Positions 56,554 to 64,000 of a DNA stretch of 64,000 nt are shown piece by piece. The translations under genes and the position numbers were made by a program. Position 1 is the stretch's first letter. Each line of letters opens with the position of its first letter. Under the pieces are notes generated by a model, which saw nothing but the letters and a program-made list of their open reading frames with translations, was not told the DNA's origin and made no database searches. Where the stretch lies: contig JAHHIF010000014.1 in the NCBI GenBank assembly GCA_019358875.1, forward strand, positions 86,381 through 150,380, written 5' to 3'. The DNA is from Symplocastrum torsivum CPER-KK1 (GTDB lineage Bacteria; Cyanobacteriota; Cyanobacteriia; Cyanobacteriales; Coleofasciculaceae).

Positions 56554-57222
56554 ATGACAACTGAAATGCATTCAACACTGGGATTAAAGGAAAGTATTGA
56601 GCAGCGTCGTGCTGCTAGAGCGTTCCGTAGTGACCCAATTCCAGAGGAGCTTTTAGGAGAAATTCTGCGGTTAGGTGTCCGCTCACCGTCTGGTTATAAT
56701 CTACAGCCTTGGCGCTTTGTCGTTGTGAGGGAGCAAGAGAATAAGGAGAAGCTAAAGGCTTGTGCCTTCAACCAACGGCAAGTTGGTGAAGCACCAGTAG
56801 TCTTAATTTGCTGTGGTGACAGACGAGTGGGAGACTCAGACTACATCGAATCAGTTATCCAGATGGGTATGGAGACGGGTGGGGTAAACGAGCAGTTTGC
56901 GAATGTGATGCGTGAGCAAATCCCTGCTTTGTTTGAATACCATCCCTGCTTTGAAAACGTTGAAGCTTGGACAAACCGCCACACGATGCTAGCTGTTGCT
57001 CATATCATGATTGTGGCAAAGAGTTTTGGTGTCGATAGTTGTCCAATGGAAGGGTTTGTCAGCGCTCAAGTGAAAGAAGCCTTTCAGATTCCAGAGGAAG
57101 TCGATGTCTGCTGTCTGCTACCACTAGGTTATGCGACTGAGCCATTCAAGCAATATGGTGGGCGCTTTGAGATTGACCAGGTTTTCTTTGCTGAAAGTTA
57201 CGGTGAGTATTTCGAGCTATAG
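56554..57222 (+). CDS. Nitroreductase-family flavoprotein
   Basis: 222 residues. FMN-binding motifs: IEQRRAARAFRSDPIPEELL (the RRS-type N-terminal flavin contact), RSPSGYNLQPWRFVVVRE and, at the end, VCCLLPLGYATEPFKQYGGR. Soluble homodimer expected; substrates range from nitroaromatics to quinones. ATG 56554 follows GAAGAGGAAAG. It may be controlled by the upstream GntR gene (inference). Confidence 0.93.
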   Translation: MTTEMHSTLGLKESIEQRRAARAFRSDPIPEELLGEILRLGVRSPSGYNLQPWRFVVVREQENKEKLKACAFNQRQVGEAPVVLICCGDRRVGDSDYIESVIQMGMETGGVNEQFANVMREQIPALFEYHPCFENVEAWTNRHTMLAVAHIMIVAKSFGVDSCPMEGFVSAQVKEAFQIPEEVDVCCLLPLGYATEPFKQYGGRFEIDQVFFAESYGEYFEL

Positions 57223-57359
57223 GAACATCAAGAGACTTCTTGCAAAGGTACTTGTATTGAGGTGGTGTGGTACGAGCGATCGCATCTCTATCAAAACCGC
57301 TAGGGTAGAGAATAACCAGACTCTACCCTAGTTAGTATGCTTACATCACACCCTGAGTT

Positions 57360-57530
57360 ATTCCGGAAGACTAGAGTGTAAACTACCCCTCCTGATTGAC
57401 AGCGCCTAAAGGCTTGCCAATACAGAAGGGACTTTTGGTAGCCCTGGTTCTATTGCACAAGACAACAGTTCCGGGCTTCTAGGCGGGTTGACAGAGCCGC
57501 CGCTTAGTAACCCACCTCAAGAATGTACAA
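57360..57530 (+). other. Structured non-coding stretch upstream of the DMT gene
   Basis: Reads as several stems: GCGCCTAAAGGC, GCCC...GGGCTTC and GGCGGGTTGACAGAGCCGCC followed by GCTTAGTAACCCACCTCAAG. It resembles the structured right ends I associate with IS200/IS605-type cyanobacterial elements, or could be a leader RNA. No transposase frame is beside it. Confidence 0.35.
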
Positions 57531-57585
57531 GATCGCTGCCTCTGTGGGTAGCAAAGGTAGAGACAGTTGTTACCAGAGGTGCCTG

Positions 57586-58548
57586 ATGGTCAAACCATCG
57601 AATGAACGTAGCAAGCAGCAGGAGACAGATCGTGTTGTTGCGTCAACGAAAAACGGTTCTACAGCTAGTCAATCTTTGACACTGATCTACCTCAAGTTGA
57701 CAGGGATGACAGTTATTTGGGGTGGGACATTTATTGCAGGACGAGCAGTTGTTCAAACGGTAGGGCCATTCTCAGTCGCTTTCTGTCGTTATGCGATCGC
57801 TACATTGCTCCTACTCCTCCTCTCGTTCAAACTTGAAGGAGGACTGCCACGGTTGCGGCAACATCATCTATTGCCGATTGTCATGCTGGGCTTGAGTGGC
57901 ATCTTTGCCTACAATGCCTTCTTTTTCTTGGGATTGCAGACTGTTCCGGCAAGCCGAGCTTCTCTAATTGTCACGATTAACCCAACCGTGATTGCTCTGT
58001 GTGCTGCCCTCATGTTCAACGAGCGGCTCACTCCTATTAGGTTGACTGGAATTGGTGCGGCGCTTTCAGGAGCGGCTATTGTGATTAGCCAGGGAAATCC
58101 TCTTGCAATTCTGGCACAGGGAGTTACGGCGGGAGATTTGTTCTTGCTTGGCTGTGTTGGGACTTGGGTGATTTACACGCTAGTTGGAAAGCAGGTTATA
58201 AAAACGCTGTCTCCCTTGGCCGCCACAACCTATGCTTGCTTAGTAGGAACGCCTCTATTTTTAATCCCTGCTATTCGAGAAGGACTCCTACAAAACTGGC
58301 AAACCTTTTCTTTTACAGTTTGGTTAGCAATTCTGTATCTTGCTGTTTTGGGAACAGTGGCGGCGTTTTGCTGGTACTACGAAGGACTAAACGCGATCGG
58401 GGCGACAAAAGCCTCCATTTTTATCAATCTTGTGCCCGTGGTTGCAGTATTCTTTGCAATTGTCTTACTGAACGAACCGCTTACTCCTGCTTTAATTCTT
58501 GGTGGAGTCCTCGTAGTTGTGGGTGTTTCACTAACCAATCGTAAATAG
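57586..58548 (+). CDS. EamA/DMT-family transporter
   Basis: About 320 residues from ATG 57586 (AGAGG upstream); the frame extends to 57523. Ten transmembrane helices in two EamA halves: TVIWGGTFIAGRAVVQTVG and FFLGLQTVPASRASLIVTIN in the first, GTVAAFCWYYEGLNAIGATK and SIFINLVPVVAVFFAI in the second. It probably exports a metabolite. Substrate unknown. A structured stretch precedes it. Confidence 0.92.
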   Translation: MVKPSNERSKQQETDRVVASTKNGSTASQSLTLIYLKLTGMTVIWGGTFIAGRAVVQTVGPFSVAFCRYAIATLLLLLLSFKLEGGLPRLRQHHLLPIVMLGLSGIFAYNAFFFLGLQTVPASRASLIVTINPTVIALCAALMFNERLTPIRLTGIGAALSGAAIVISQGNPLAILAQGVTAGDLFLLGCVGTWVIYTLVGKQVIKTLSPLAATTYACLVGTPLFLIPAIREGLLQNWQTFSFTVWLAILYLAVLGTVAAFCWYYEGLNAIGATKASIFINLVPVVAVFFAIVLLNEPLTPALILGGVLVVVGVSLTNRK

Positions 58549-58687
58549 TCAATCTTTGTTAATGCGACGAACCTACTGTTGAAAAAGACTTGATGAATGT
58601 GGTTGCACTATTAAAAAATAAGCAATGGTTGTTAGGTAATCTTAAAAGTTGTCGCGCCTATTTCAAATTAGAAATTTGTTGAGCAAA

Positions 58688-59338
58688 CTAGGTCGCTGCA
58701 CTGCCATTTTTACCCTCATTTAGAAGTGCTAAAGTTTGCTCTAGCAAGGAAATAGGTAATCCTTCGAGTGTTAACGATTGAGTACAGTCCTTATACTTGC
58801 AATTTTGCTGCAACTGAAATGCAATTACCCGTTGACCCCGAACATCAACTACCCAATACTCAGGAATTCCAAAATCCGCATAGAGTTGTTTTTTCTCATC
58901 TAAATCAGTTACCAAAGTAGTGTCTGCAATTTCGCCAACTAAGTTAGGAACTCGCCACTGAGTTAAATCAATGCGACGTGATTCTCCTGTTTTCCATCGG
59001 GGATAATCTTCACCTAAATAAAGCGCTAGATCGGGCGCTCCTGCTTTTGTATTGGGCTTTTCTATCAAGCAACGCCCTAGCGAACTAAATACCTGTTCTG
59101 GTTTCTGGCTGAACCAGATAAAAAACAACATAGTAAATAGATCGCTGATAGTCGCGTGATTAATTCCTTCTCCACCCATGTCAATAACTAAAAGATAGCC
59201 CTGATGAAAAAACAGCCTTACTCTCTCTGTCGTTGGATCGTCACGGTAGGTTAAGTAATCTTCCCAAGTAGCAGGTTTCCATATATGTAAAGTCTTGGTG
59301 GGGTTTGTCTTGATGACTGTAGGGATTGAGGCAGTCAT
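58688..59338 (-). CDS. Uma2-family putative endonuclease (DUF820), copy 3
   Basis: 216 residues. Family features: ATWEDYLTYRDD, AGAPDLALYLGEDYPRW (acidic strand), LVGEIADTTLVTDLDEKKQL and GIPEYWVVDVRGQRV. Acidic position and central Glu are kept. This subfamily has a longer C-terminus (LTLEGLPISLLEQTLALLNE). It neighbours a HEPN-like gene in the same direction, with 87 bp between. Confidence 0.9.
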   Translation of the reverse strand: MTASIPTVIKTNPTKTLHIWKPATWEDYLTYRDDPTTERVRLFFHQGYLLVIDMGGEGINHATISDLFTMLFFIWFSQKPEQVFSSLGRCLIEKPNTKAGAPDLALYLGEDYPRWKTGESRRIDLTQWRVPNLVGEIADTTLVTDLDEKKQLYADFGIPEYWVVDVRGQRVIAFQLQQNCKYKDCTQSLTLEGLPISLLEQTLALLNEGKNGSAAT

Positions 59339-59425
59339 GGCACTGACGCTGATTAGGGTTGTAGAGAAATTATAGCGATCGCTCTAGCGAGTCAGATGAA
59401 TACGCAACTTAATGTTAGGAAATAA

Positions 59426-60142
59426 TTATTGAGATAGCTTCCTTCTTATATATGCAATACTTCCTTGCTGATTCCAAAACTCAATAAGTATTGTCAAAAT
59501 TCTAAAAAAGTGAGCAAATTCCTGGATTTCCCTTTCTGCATAAACTTCCAGCTTTTCCTCCTTTTCTTCACCATCAATAACAATTCTCCATGTGGCTTCA
59601 ATAGAGGGAGCTTCCCTTCTATAAGTCATTTTGAATGTAATCTTTTTGTCATTATTCTCGTCATATGCGAAAAAATCAACCCCAGTATACTGAAAGGTAG
59701 CTCTTTCCACGAGCAAAACTAAGGCAGATACTAAATCAAAATAAACTTCTATATCATCAATCTTAGGAACTCTATATTCATGCTCAATCTTATTTCTTAT
59801 AGTATTAAATCTACTGAGAGATCTAGATATTAAAACTCCCGCCTCTTTTAAAAAATCTGCCTTTTTATCAAATTTCAGATTTCTTCGACTGAATAGTTTA
59901 GCTAGATTAAATGTATAAAAAAATGTATCCATTTGACACTCGATCGACCTCTTGAGATGAGTTATACAATTAACTAAACTTACTGATGTGCCTTTGTTCA
60001 GCTCTTGTTCTGCGAACTCAAGATAGTCATGGGAATACAAATCAAAATCAGGAACTTCGTTAAAAGGAGCTACTAATGAATTCCCCTGAAAATCCTCTAA
60101 GTTTTCAAGGATGATAGCTCTCAGCTTTTCAACCTTTTCCAT
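59426..60142 (-). CDS. HEPN-like helical protein
   Basis: 238 residues. All-helical N-terminal half (about 1-150) with a central FNTIRNKIEHEY motif (Arg 116, His 121), the Rx4H signature of HEPN domains, which are RNases or nucleotide-binding folds in defence and toxin-antitoxin systems. The second half (about 150-238) is beta then helix, not recognised. Local sequence is AT-rich compared with the surroundings. No clear antitoxin partner; the Uma2 gene is its only near same-strand neighbour. Confidence 0.6.
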   Translation of the reverse strand: MEKVEKLRAIILENLEDFQGNSLVAPFNEVPDFDLYSHDYLEFAEQELNKGTSVSLVNCITHLKRSIECQMDTFFYTFNLAKLFSRRNLKFDKKADFLKEAGVLISRSLSRFNTIRNKIEHEYRVPKIDDIEVYFDLVSALVLLVERATFQYTGVDFFAYDENNDKKITFKMTYRREAPSIEATWRIVIDGEEKEEKLEVYAEREIQEFAHFFRILTILIEFWNQQGSIAYIRRKLSQ

Positions 60143-60469
60143 GAGATATTAATCTTTAGCATTTGTTAAAAAAAATCAGCAGTGCTTCTCATCAGTTTAC
60201 GGCAAAGGCTGCTGATTTCTCTACAAACAACTTCAAAGCCCTGCCCTGAGGCTGACAAGTTTGGTAATCAAATGTCTGTTTGTTCATACTAAACACAGCT
60301 AGAGGTAGTGACTACTATTAAGGCGCTCGCCAATAGGCAGCTACATCTCATCTAAGATGGCTCAAAACTATGCGATCGCCTTTTCAACTACCTGTAATCT
60401 TGGGATTGAATATTCCGCAAACGAACTTCAGAACGCTTAAACCTGTGAAAAAATTGTTACCTTCTTCCA
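60143..60469. other. Gap between the HEPN-like gene and the RDD gene
   Basis: 327 bp, with no gene or clear structure seen apart from a GCGATCGC-like CGATCGC at about 60372. Confidence 0.4.
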
Positions 60470-62689
60470 TTAAGGACATTGAGGATGTTGCCCACCATTA
60501 GCGCAGATAAATTTGATTTGCTTGGCATCTAAATTCTTAGCTTTGGCAAAATTAACACCCTTCACGCGAGCAGCCGTTGCGGCAGATGGTGGCTTTTCTA
60601 GGAATTGATTCGACTGTCCTGGTGTTGCAGCAGCAAAGGTGACTCCCAGAAAATCAGCTCCCGTTAGATTAGCCCCCTGCAAGTTTGTTGCACTCAGATT
60701 GGAGTTGCGGAGGTTCGCATTCTGCAACTGGGCATTGCTAAGATTTGCCTCAACTAATTTAGTTGCGCTGAGGTCAGCCTCTCGGAGATTAGCATTGCTC
60801 AAATTCGCTCTCGAAAGGTCTGCGCCTTGCCAGTTTGATTGACTCAAATCAGCATAGGAGAAGTCTCCTCCCATGGCATTAGCCTGTCCTAAACGTGCGC
60901 CATGCAGATTGGACAAGCCTAACTTTGCCTGTCCCAAATTTGCACCAGTCAGGCTGGCATTTTCGAGCATGGCTTGTTGCAAGTCAGCGCCAATGAGCTG
61001 TGTGCTGCTGAGGTTTGCCCCTCCCAAATGGCTGTTAGATAAGTTTGCTTGATTGAGAGTTGCCCGAACGAAATTGGTGCGATTCATTGGGACATTGCTG
61101 AGATTTACACCTGTGAGGTCAGCTTCTTTGAGGTCAGCACCGCTCAAATCGGCAAGTGAATCATCAAAGGTACCAAAGCGTTGGTCTTCACCAGCACCGT
61201 AGAAGCGGCTGTTGCGTAGACTGGCATTGGATAAGATTGCAGAGCGAAAGTTGATGCCGGATAAGTCAAGGTTATCTAAAACTAGAGTGAATTGAGCTGC
61301 CCCACTATTCACTTGCCCTAGGTTAGTGCGGCTGAGGTCAGCGTTGTGGGTTTGACCTGCGTAGACTGTGAGAATTTTGGCAATTGCTCGACTCGTTGCT
61401 CGTTGTCGTAAGGCTACTACCTGCAACTCTTTTGCCGCACCTCGCCGCCTTAGCGTCTCTTGGTCATTTTGTAGGGATTGATTTAAGCGTCGCAAAGCTG
61501 GTAATGATTTTGGTCCTGTACTCACCAACGCTTGCTGAATCGCATCAATCAGTGTGGGTGTCTTTTCCTGACCTAGCATATCAACCAGCAAAGGAACGGC
61601 ACGCGAATCATCCAGCCGTGCTAATGCCAAGAGTGCGCCTCGTCGTTCCTCTACAGCCGTTGGGGAAGTCGAGCTTAACTGTTTAACTAGCGCCAGAAAT
61701 ACTTCGTTGTCCTGTTGCTTAAACTCACGTCTATTTGCCTGACTTTGGATGTAGATTTGGGTACCGACAAAGGTGCCTAGTACAGATGCCATTCCTGCAA
61801 ACGCGATAATCAACAGCGTTAGACCCGGATAGCGGCGCATCCACAACCACAAATTGAGCGATCGCCGATTCGGTTGTTGTGAAGTCAGTACAATGGTTGT
61901 AACCGTTCGCTCAGATCTTTGACTCGTGGATGTATCCTCAGATGGCGACTGCCAACCATTTTCTACTTCCAGCGTGACAAATTGCTCATGCCCTCGCCTA
62001 GAGTGAAAACGTTCAGAATAAGGTGGTACACGACCCGCCTCAACGACATAGGTTCCTGCCAGTCGGTCGTGCAAGGTACGCCGTCGAGGGTGAAACAAGG
62101 CACTTGCACTCTCAGCTAAGAGCATTAATCCCGCTAGTCCCAGCAAAATCCCAATATCAGGAAAAGCTCCCGTATAGCGCCAGAGTAGATATGCTGTTCC
62201 AACTGGTAATCCCCAACGTCCTACTCCCTCACGCCAAACCACACGCAGCAATCCTGGCGCTGTCCCATAGGCAGTGACAACTTGAACTCCCAACCAGTCT
62301 TTTGCCGTCGTTTTCCCTGTTTTTCCCAGCCGATAGAGCTGCCAGCTTACTACTACCACTGGCATGACCAACGCACCACACCAAAATAAATTAGTCAAGG
62401 GTGCGACTTGCCGAGTGTGTAGCTCACGTAATGGGTAAGCTAGCGTTTTCGCGATCGCTTCCTCTGTAGAAGCTAGCACTGGGTTCAGGGGAACGGGTTG
62501 AGCCGTCGAGTGCTCTTTGGCATACAACCCAATACTGTACGGAACTAACGCACTCGCGGCAACCAGCGAGACTTCCATTAGAACAGCCGCGCAACGTCGG
62601 GTTACAAGGGGTAACGCCAAGTGGAGTCGCAGCGGAAACGACTGACCAACCTCTTGACTTTTGCTTCTTTTAATGCTGGGGCTAGCCAT
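60470..62689 (-). CDS. RDD membrane protein fused to HEAT-like and pentapeptide repeats
   Basis: 739 residues. N-terminal RDD domain (about 25-215): PLVTRRCAAVLMEVSLVA, then several transmembrane segments and DRLAGTYVVEAG. After a linker and one more transmembrane segment (about 290-310) comes a HEAT-like helical block (LVKQLSSTSPTAVEERRGAL ... LVDMLGQEKTPTLIDAIQQA), then pentapeptide repeats (about 450-705) and a tail ending FICANGGQHPQCP. The soluble half should face the cytoplasm. Function unknown. Confidence 0.87.
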   Translation of the reverse strand: MASPSIKRSKSQEVGQSFPLRLHLALPLVTRRCAAVLMEVSLVAASALVPYSIGLYAKEHSTAQPVPLNPVLASTEEAIAKTLAYPLRELHTRQVAPLTNLFWCGALVMPVVVVSWQLYRLGKTGKTTAKDWLGVQVVTAYGTAPGLLRVVWREGVGRWGLPVGTAYLLWRYTGAFPDIGILLGLAGLMLLAESASALFHPRRRTLHDRLAGTYVVEAGRVPPYSERFHSRRGHEQFVTLEVENGWQSPSEDTSTSQRSERTVTTIVLTSQQPNRRSLNLWLWMRRYPGLTLLIIAFAGMASVLGTFVGTQIYIQSQANRREFKQQDNEVFLALVKQLSSTSPTAVEERRGALLALARLDDSRAVPLLVDMLGQEKTPTLIDAIQQALVSTGPKSLPALRRLNQSLQNDQETLRRRGAAKELQVVALRQRATSRAIAKILTVYAGQTHNADLSRTNLGQVNSGAAQFTLVLDNLDLSGINFRSAILSNASLRNSRFYGAGEDQRFGTFDDSLADLSGADLKEADLTGVNLSNVPMNRTNFVRATLNQANLSNSHLGGANLSSTQLIGADLQQAMLENASLTGANLGQAKLGLSNLHGARLGQANAMGGDFSYADLSQSNWQGADLSRANLSNANLREADLSATKLVEANLSNAQLQNANLRNSNLSATNLQGANLTGADFLGVTFAAATPGQSNQFLEKPPSAATAARVKGVNFAKAKNLDAKQIKFICANGGQHPQCP

Positions 62690-62724
62690 ACTCAGATCTC
62701 ACGCCACGCTGAAAGAGTTTGCAC

Positions 62725-63072
62725 TTACTTCGATGACTTGGAGGTAACGAAGAATTTATACACCAAGTACAGTATTACTCCCAAAATGGCAAGACTGATT
62801 AGGGAAGCGACCAACTGTAGCACACTTCTCAAAATCGCAAACCCAACAACTGCCGCGACAATACCGACAGCCACTTTCCCCCCACTCGGAAGGCGGTTAA
62901 ACCAATTGGCAACCTGACTCAACACAGATTTCTCCGGTTGAGAGTGATTAACATTACGAGTTAGAAGCGGCTGCCCCAACTGGTTATCAACCGTTGGTAT
63001 TCGGTCTTTATCCAATTCCGTTTCTAGCTCCTGAAGTCTACGCTCGTAGTCTCGATTTTCTTGAGGATTCAT
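62725..63072 (-). CDS. Conserved membrane-anchored hypothetical protein
   Basis: 115 residues from ATG 63072, with MNPQENRDYERRLQELE as its acidic, coiled-coil-like start; the frame extends to 63102. A Pro/Gln-rich linker leads to two hydrophobic segments (VAVGIVAAVVGFAILRSV, LISLAILGVILYLVYKFF). It lies 35 bp upstream of the RDD gene in the same direction, so the two are probably co-transcribed and may form a membrane complex. Confidence 0.75.
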   Translation of the reverse strand: MNPQENRDYERRLQELETELDKDRIPTVDNQLGQPLLTRNVNHSQPEKSVLSQVANWFNRLPSGGKVAVGIVAAVVGFAILRSVLQLVASLISLAILGVILYLVYKFFVTSKSSK

Positions 63073-63422
63073 CTTAAGGTTCGCTGCTTGCCTGGGACTC
63101 AAGTTTGGTTAGATAACTATTGCTATCACAACCAACGGAGCATCTGGTGTGATTGTAACGTGCGTTAGCTTAACAAAATTCTTTAAGTTCAGTGAAATAT
63201 TTATAAAGTGTAGAAAGCTGTAGAGCCTGATGTCGATAGTGACAGTTATGAAAGAGGAACAGCTATTCTCTCAAATGTTAAGTAATTTAGGACAATTGTA
63301 TTAGAAAGACTGGAGGCAGAACCAGGGGATGACACGGTTAATAACTTGATAGGAAGTGGTACATCCCGCCCCGCTTCCTCCTCGTATTAAGACTCGACGA
63401 GGTTTTTAGCGGTAAGAATGCA

Positions 63423-63848
63423 ATGAAAATACTTAAGTCCTCGATCGCTATTCCCGCCGCATTGGCGATGCTCTTGACGAGTGCTGGTGCCGTTCGCAGT
63501 CAGCCGATACAAATTACGCCAGGGTTCCAGCCTGATCCAATGGTTGTTACAGGCACCTCTGGCGGCTCACAATCAGGTAAAGGCTGCGGTATGACAGGAG
63601 CAACACCCAATCATGTCGTTAGATTAGACAATAACTTCAACTACTTGCGCTTCAGTCTACAAAGTACAGGTCAACCGACGCTGTTGATTGAGTCGCCTAG
63701 TGGAAATTCCTGTTTGCAAGCCGATAGTTTCTCTGGAGGCACGATTCAAGCACCAGGCTATTGGGAGAAAGGCACCTACTCAATCTATATAGGCGATCGC
63801 GCTGGTGGTCAAAATCCATACACGCTCTCGATCACTCAGACTCGTTAA
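63423..63848 (+). CDS. Secreted hypothetical protein
   Basis: 141 residues. A signal peptide (LKSSIAIPAALAMLLTSAGA, cleavage near VRS-QP) precedes a beta-rich domain with two Cys (GKGCGMTG, GNSCLQAD) that may form a disulfide. The C-terminus (GTYSIYIGDRAGGQNPYTLS) resembles the pre-peptidase C-terminal (PPC-like) fold. Upstream is an about 320-bp gap with no gene seen. Confidence 0.72.
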   Translation: MKILKSSIAIPAALAMLLTSAGAVRSQPIQITPGFQPDPMVVTGTSGGSQSGKGCGMTGATPNHVVRLDNNFNYLRFSLQSTGQPTLLIESPSGNSCLQADSFSGGTIQAPGYWEKGTYSIYIGDRAGGQNPYTLSITQTR

Positions 63849-63849
63849 T

Positions 63850-63880
63850 CTGTTGGTTGTTAGTTGTTGGTTATTAGGTG
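63850..63880. repeat. TTGTTGG/TTGTTAG heptamer array
   Basis: Three to four tandem units immediately after the secreted-protein stop. Same class as at 3069, 43577 and 49506. Confidence 0.8.
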
Positions 63881-63903
63881 ATTTCCGAGAAAGAAGATAC
63901 CAA

Positions 63904-64000
63904 TTAAGCAGGTTGGATAAGAATGTCCCATTTAGGCAAAAGTGGATTTCGTTCTAATCGGCTCTCAATTGCTTGCATCGCCGACTTAGTGAGAGAAATA
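63904..64000 (-). CDS. 3' end of an unidentified gene (cut by the right edge)
   Basis: The minus-strand frame ends at TAA 63904 and reads SAMQAIESRLERNPLLPKWD then ILIQPA before the stop. The peptide looks coding, but there is too little to name a family. Confidence 0.45.
   Translation of the reverse strand, partial: ISLTKSAMQAIESRLERNPLLPKWDILIQPA

Overview
The window looks like chromosomal DNA of a filamentous (Oscillatoriales/Coleofasciculus-like) cyanobacterium. Evidence: psaC of photosystem I, three high-light-inducible (hli) genes, a photosystem II S4-domain protein, a cyanobacterial biliverdin reductase, a second S1-type ribosomal protein, many copies of the cyanobacterial octamer GCGATCGC, and many intergenic heptamer repeats (TTGTTGG/TTGTTAG, AATTCCC and similar). 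No tRNA, rRNA, CRISPR array or intact insertion sequence was recognised.

Layout. 1-10.6 kb: a GH2 glycosidase cut by the left edge, a secreted barrel-like protein, a YciI-like protein, pheT, a Ser/Thr kinase with pentapeptide repeats, a TspO-like protein, a J-domain/pentapeptide protein and a secreted beta-helix protein. 11-19.8 kb: accessory zone with gene remnants (HlyD adaptor, WD40, histidine kinase), an Rpn-type nuclease, two Uma2 proteins, a sulfotransferase, an alpha/beta hydrolase and a BrkB-family membrane protein. 19.8-23.3 kb: an Eco29kI-like type II restriction-modification pair beside an unrecognised, translationally coupled two-gene cassette. 23.6-29.3 kb: glmS, psaC, a small heat-shock protein, a Spo0M-like gene with a nearby duplicated 3' fragment, and three tandem hli genes.

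29.5-34.2 kb is the most interesting regulated locus: a nitrate/bicarbonate-type ABC transporter (permease, binding protein, ATPase) followed by a universal-stress-like protein. Two RNA leaders resembling the ydaO (c-di-AMP) riboswitch lie in it, one ahead of the transporter and one just ahead of the stress protein. 34.4-38.2 kb holds two tandem copies of a two-gene module: an unrecognised CxxC protein whose 3' end overlaps a pentapeptide-repeat gene by exactly 8 nt in both copies.

38.4-64 kb: mostly housekeeping genes (TetR regulator, GltS-type transporter, an M16 peptidase pair, serA, prmA, bvdR, polyphosphate glucokinase, rps1b, dienelactone hydrolase, GntR regulator, nitroreductase, DMT exporter) interspersed with MITE-like hairpin repeats, then a third Uma2 protein, a HEPN-like protein and an RDD/HEAT/pentapeptide membrane protein.

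Three genes are easy to miss: the edge-truncated GH2 gene (1-1841) and two 59-residue hli genes (28899-29078 and 29142-29321). All assignments come from reading the sequence and from remembered family motifs; no database search was run.
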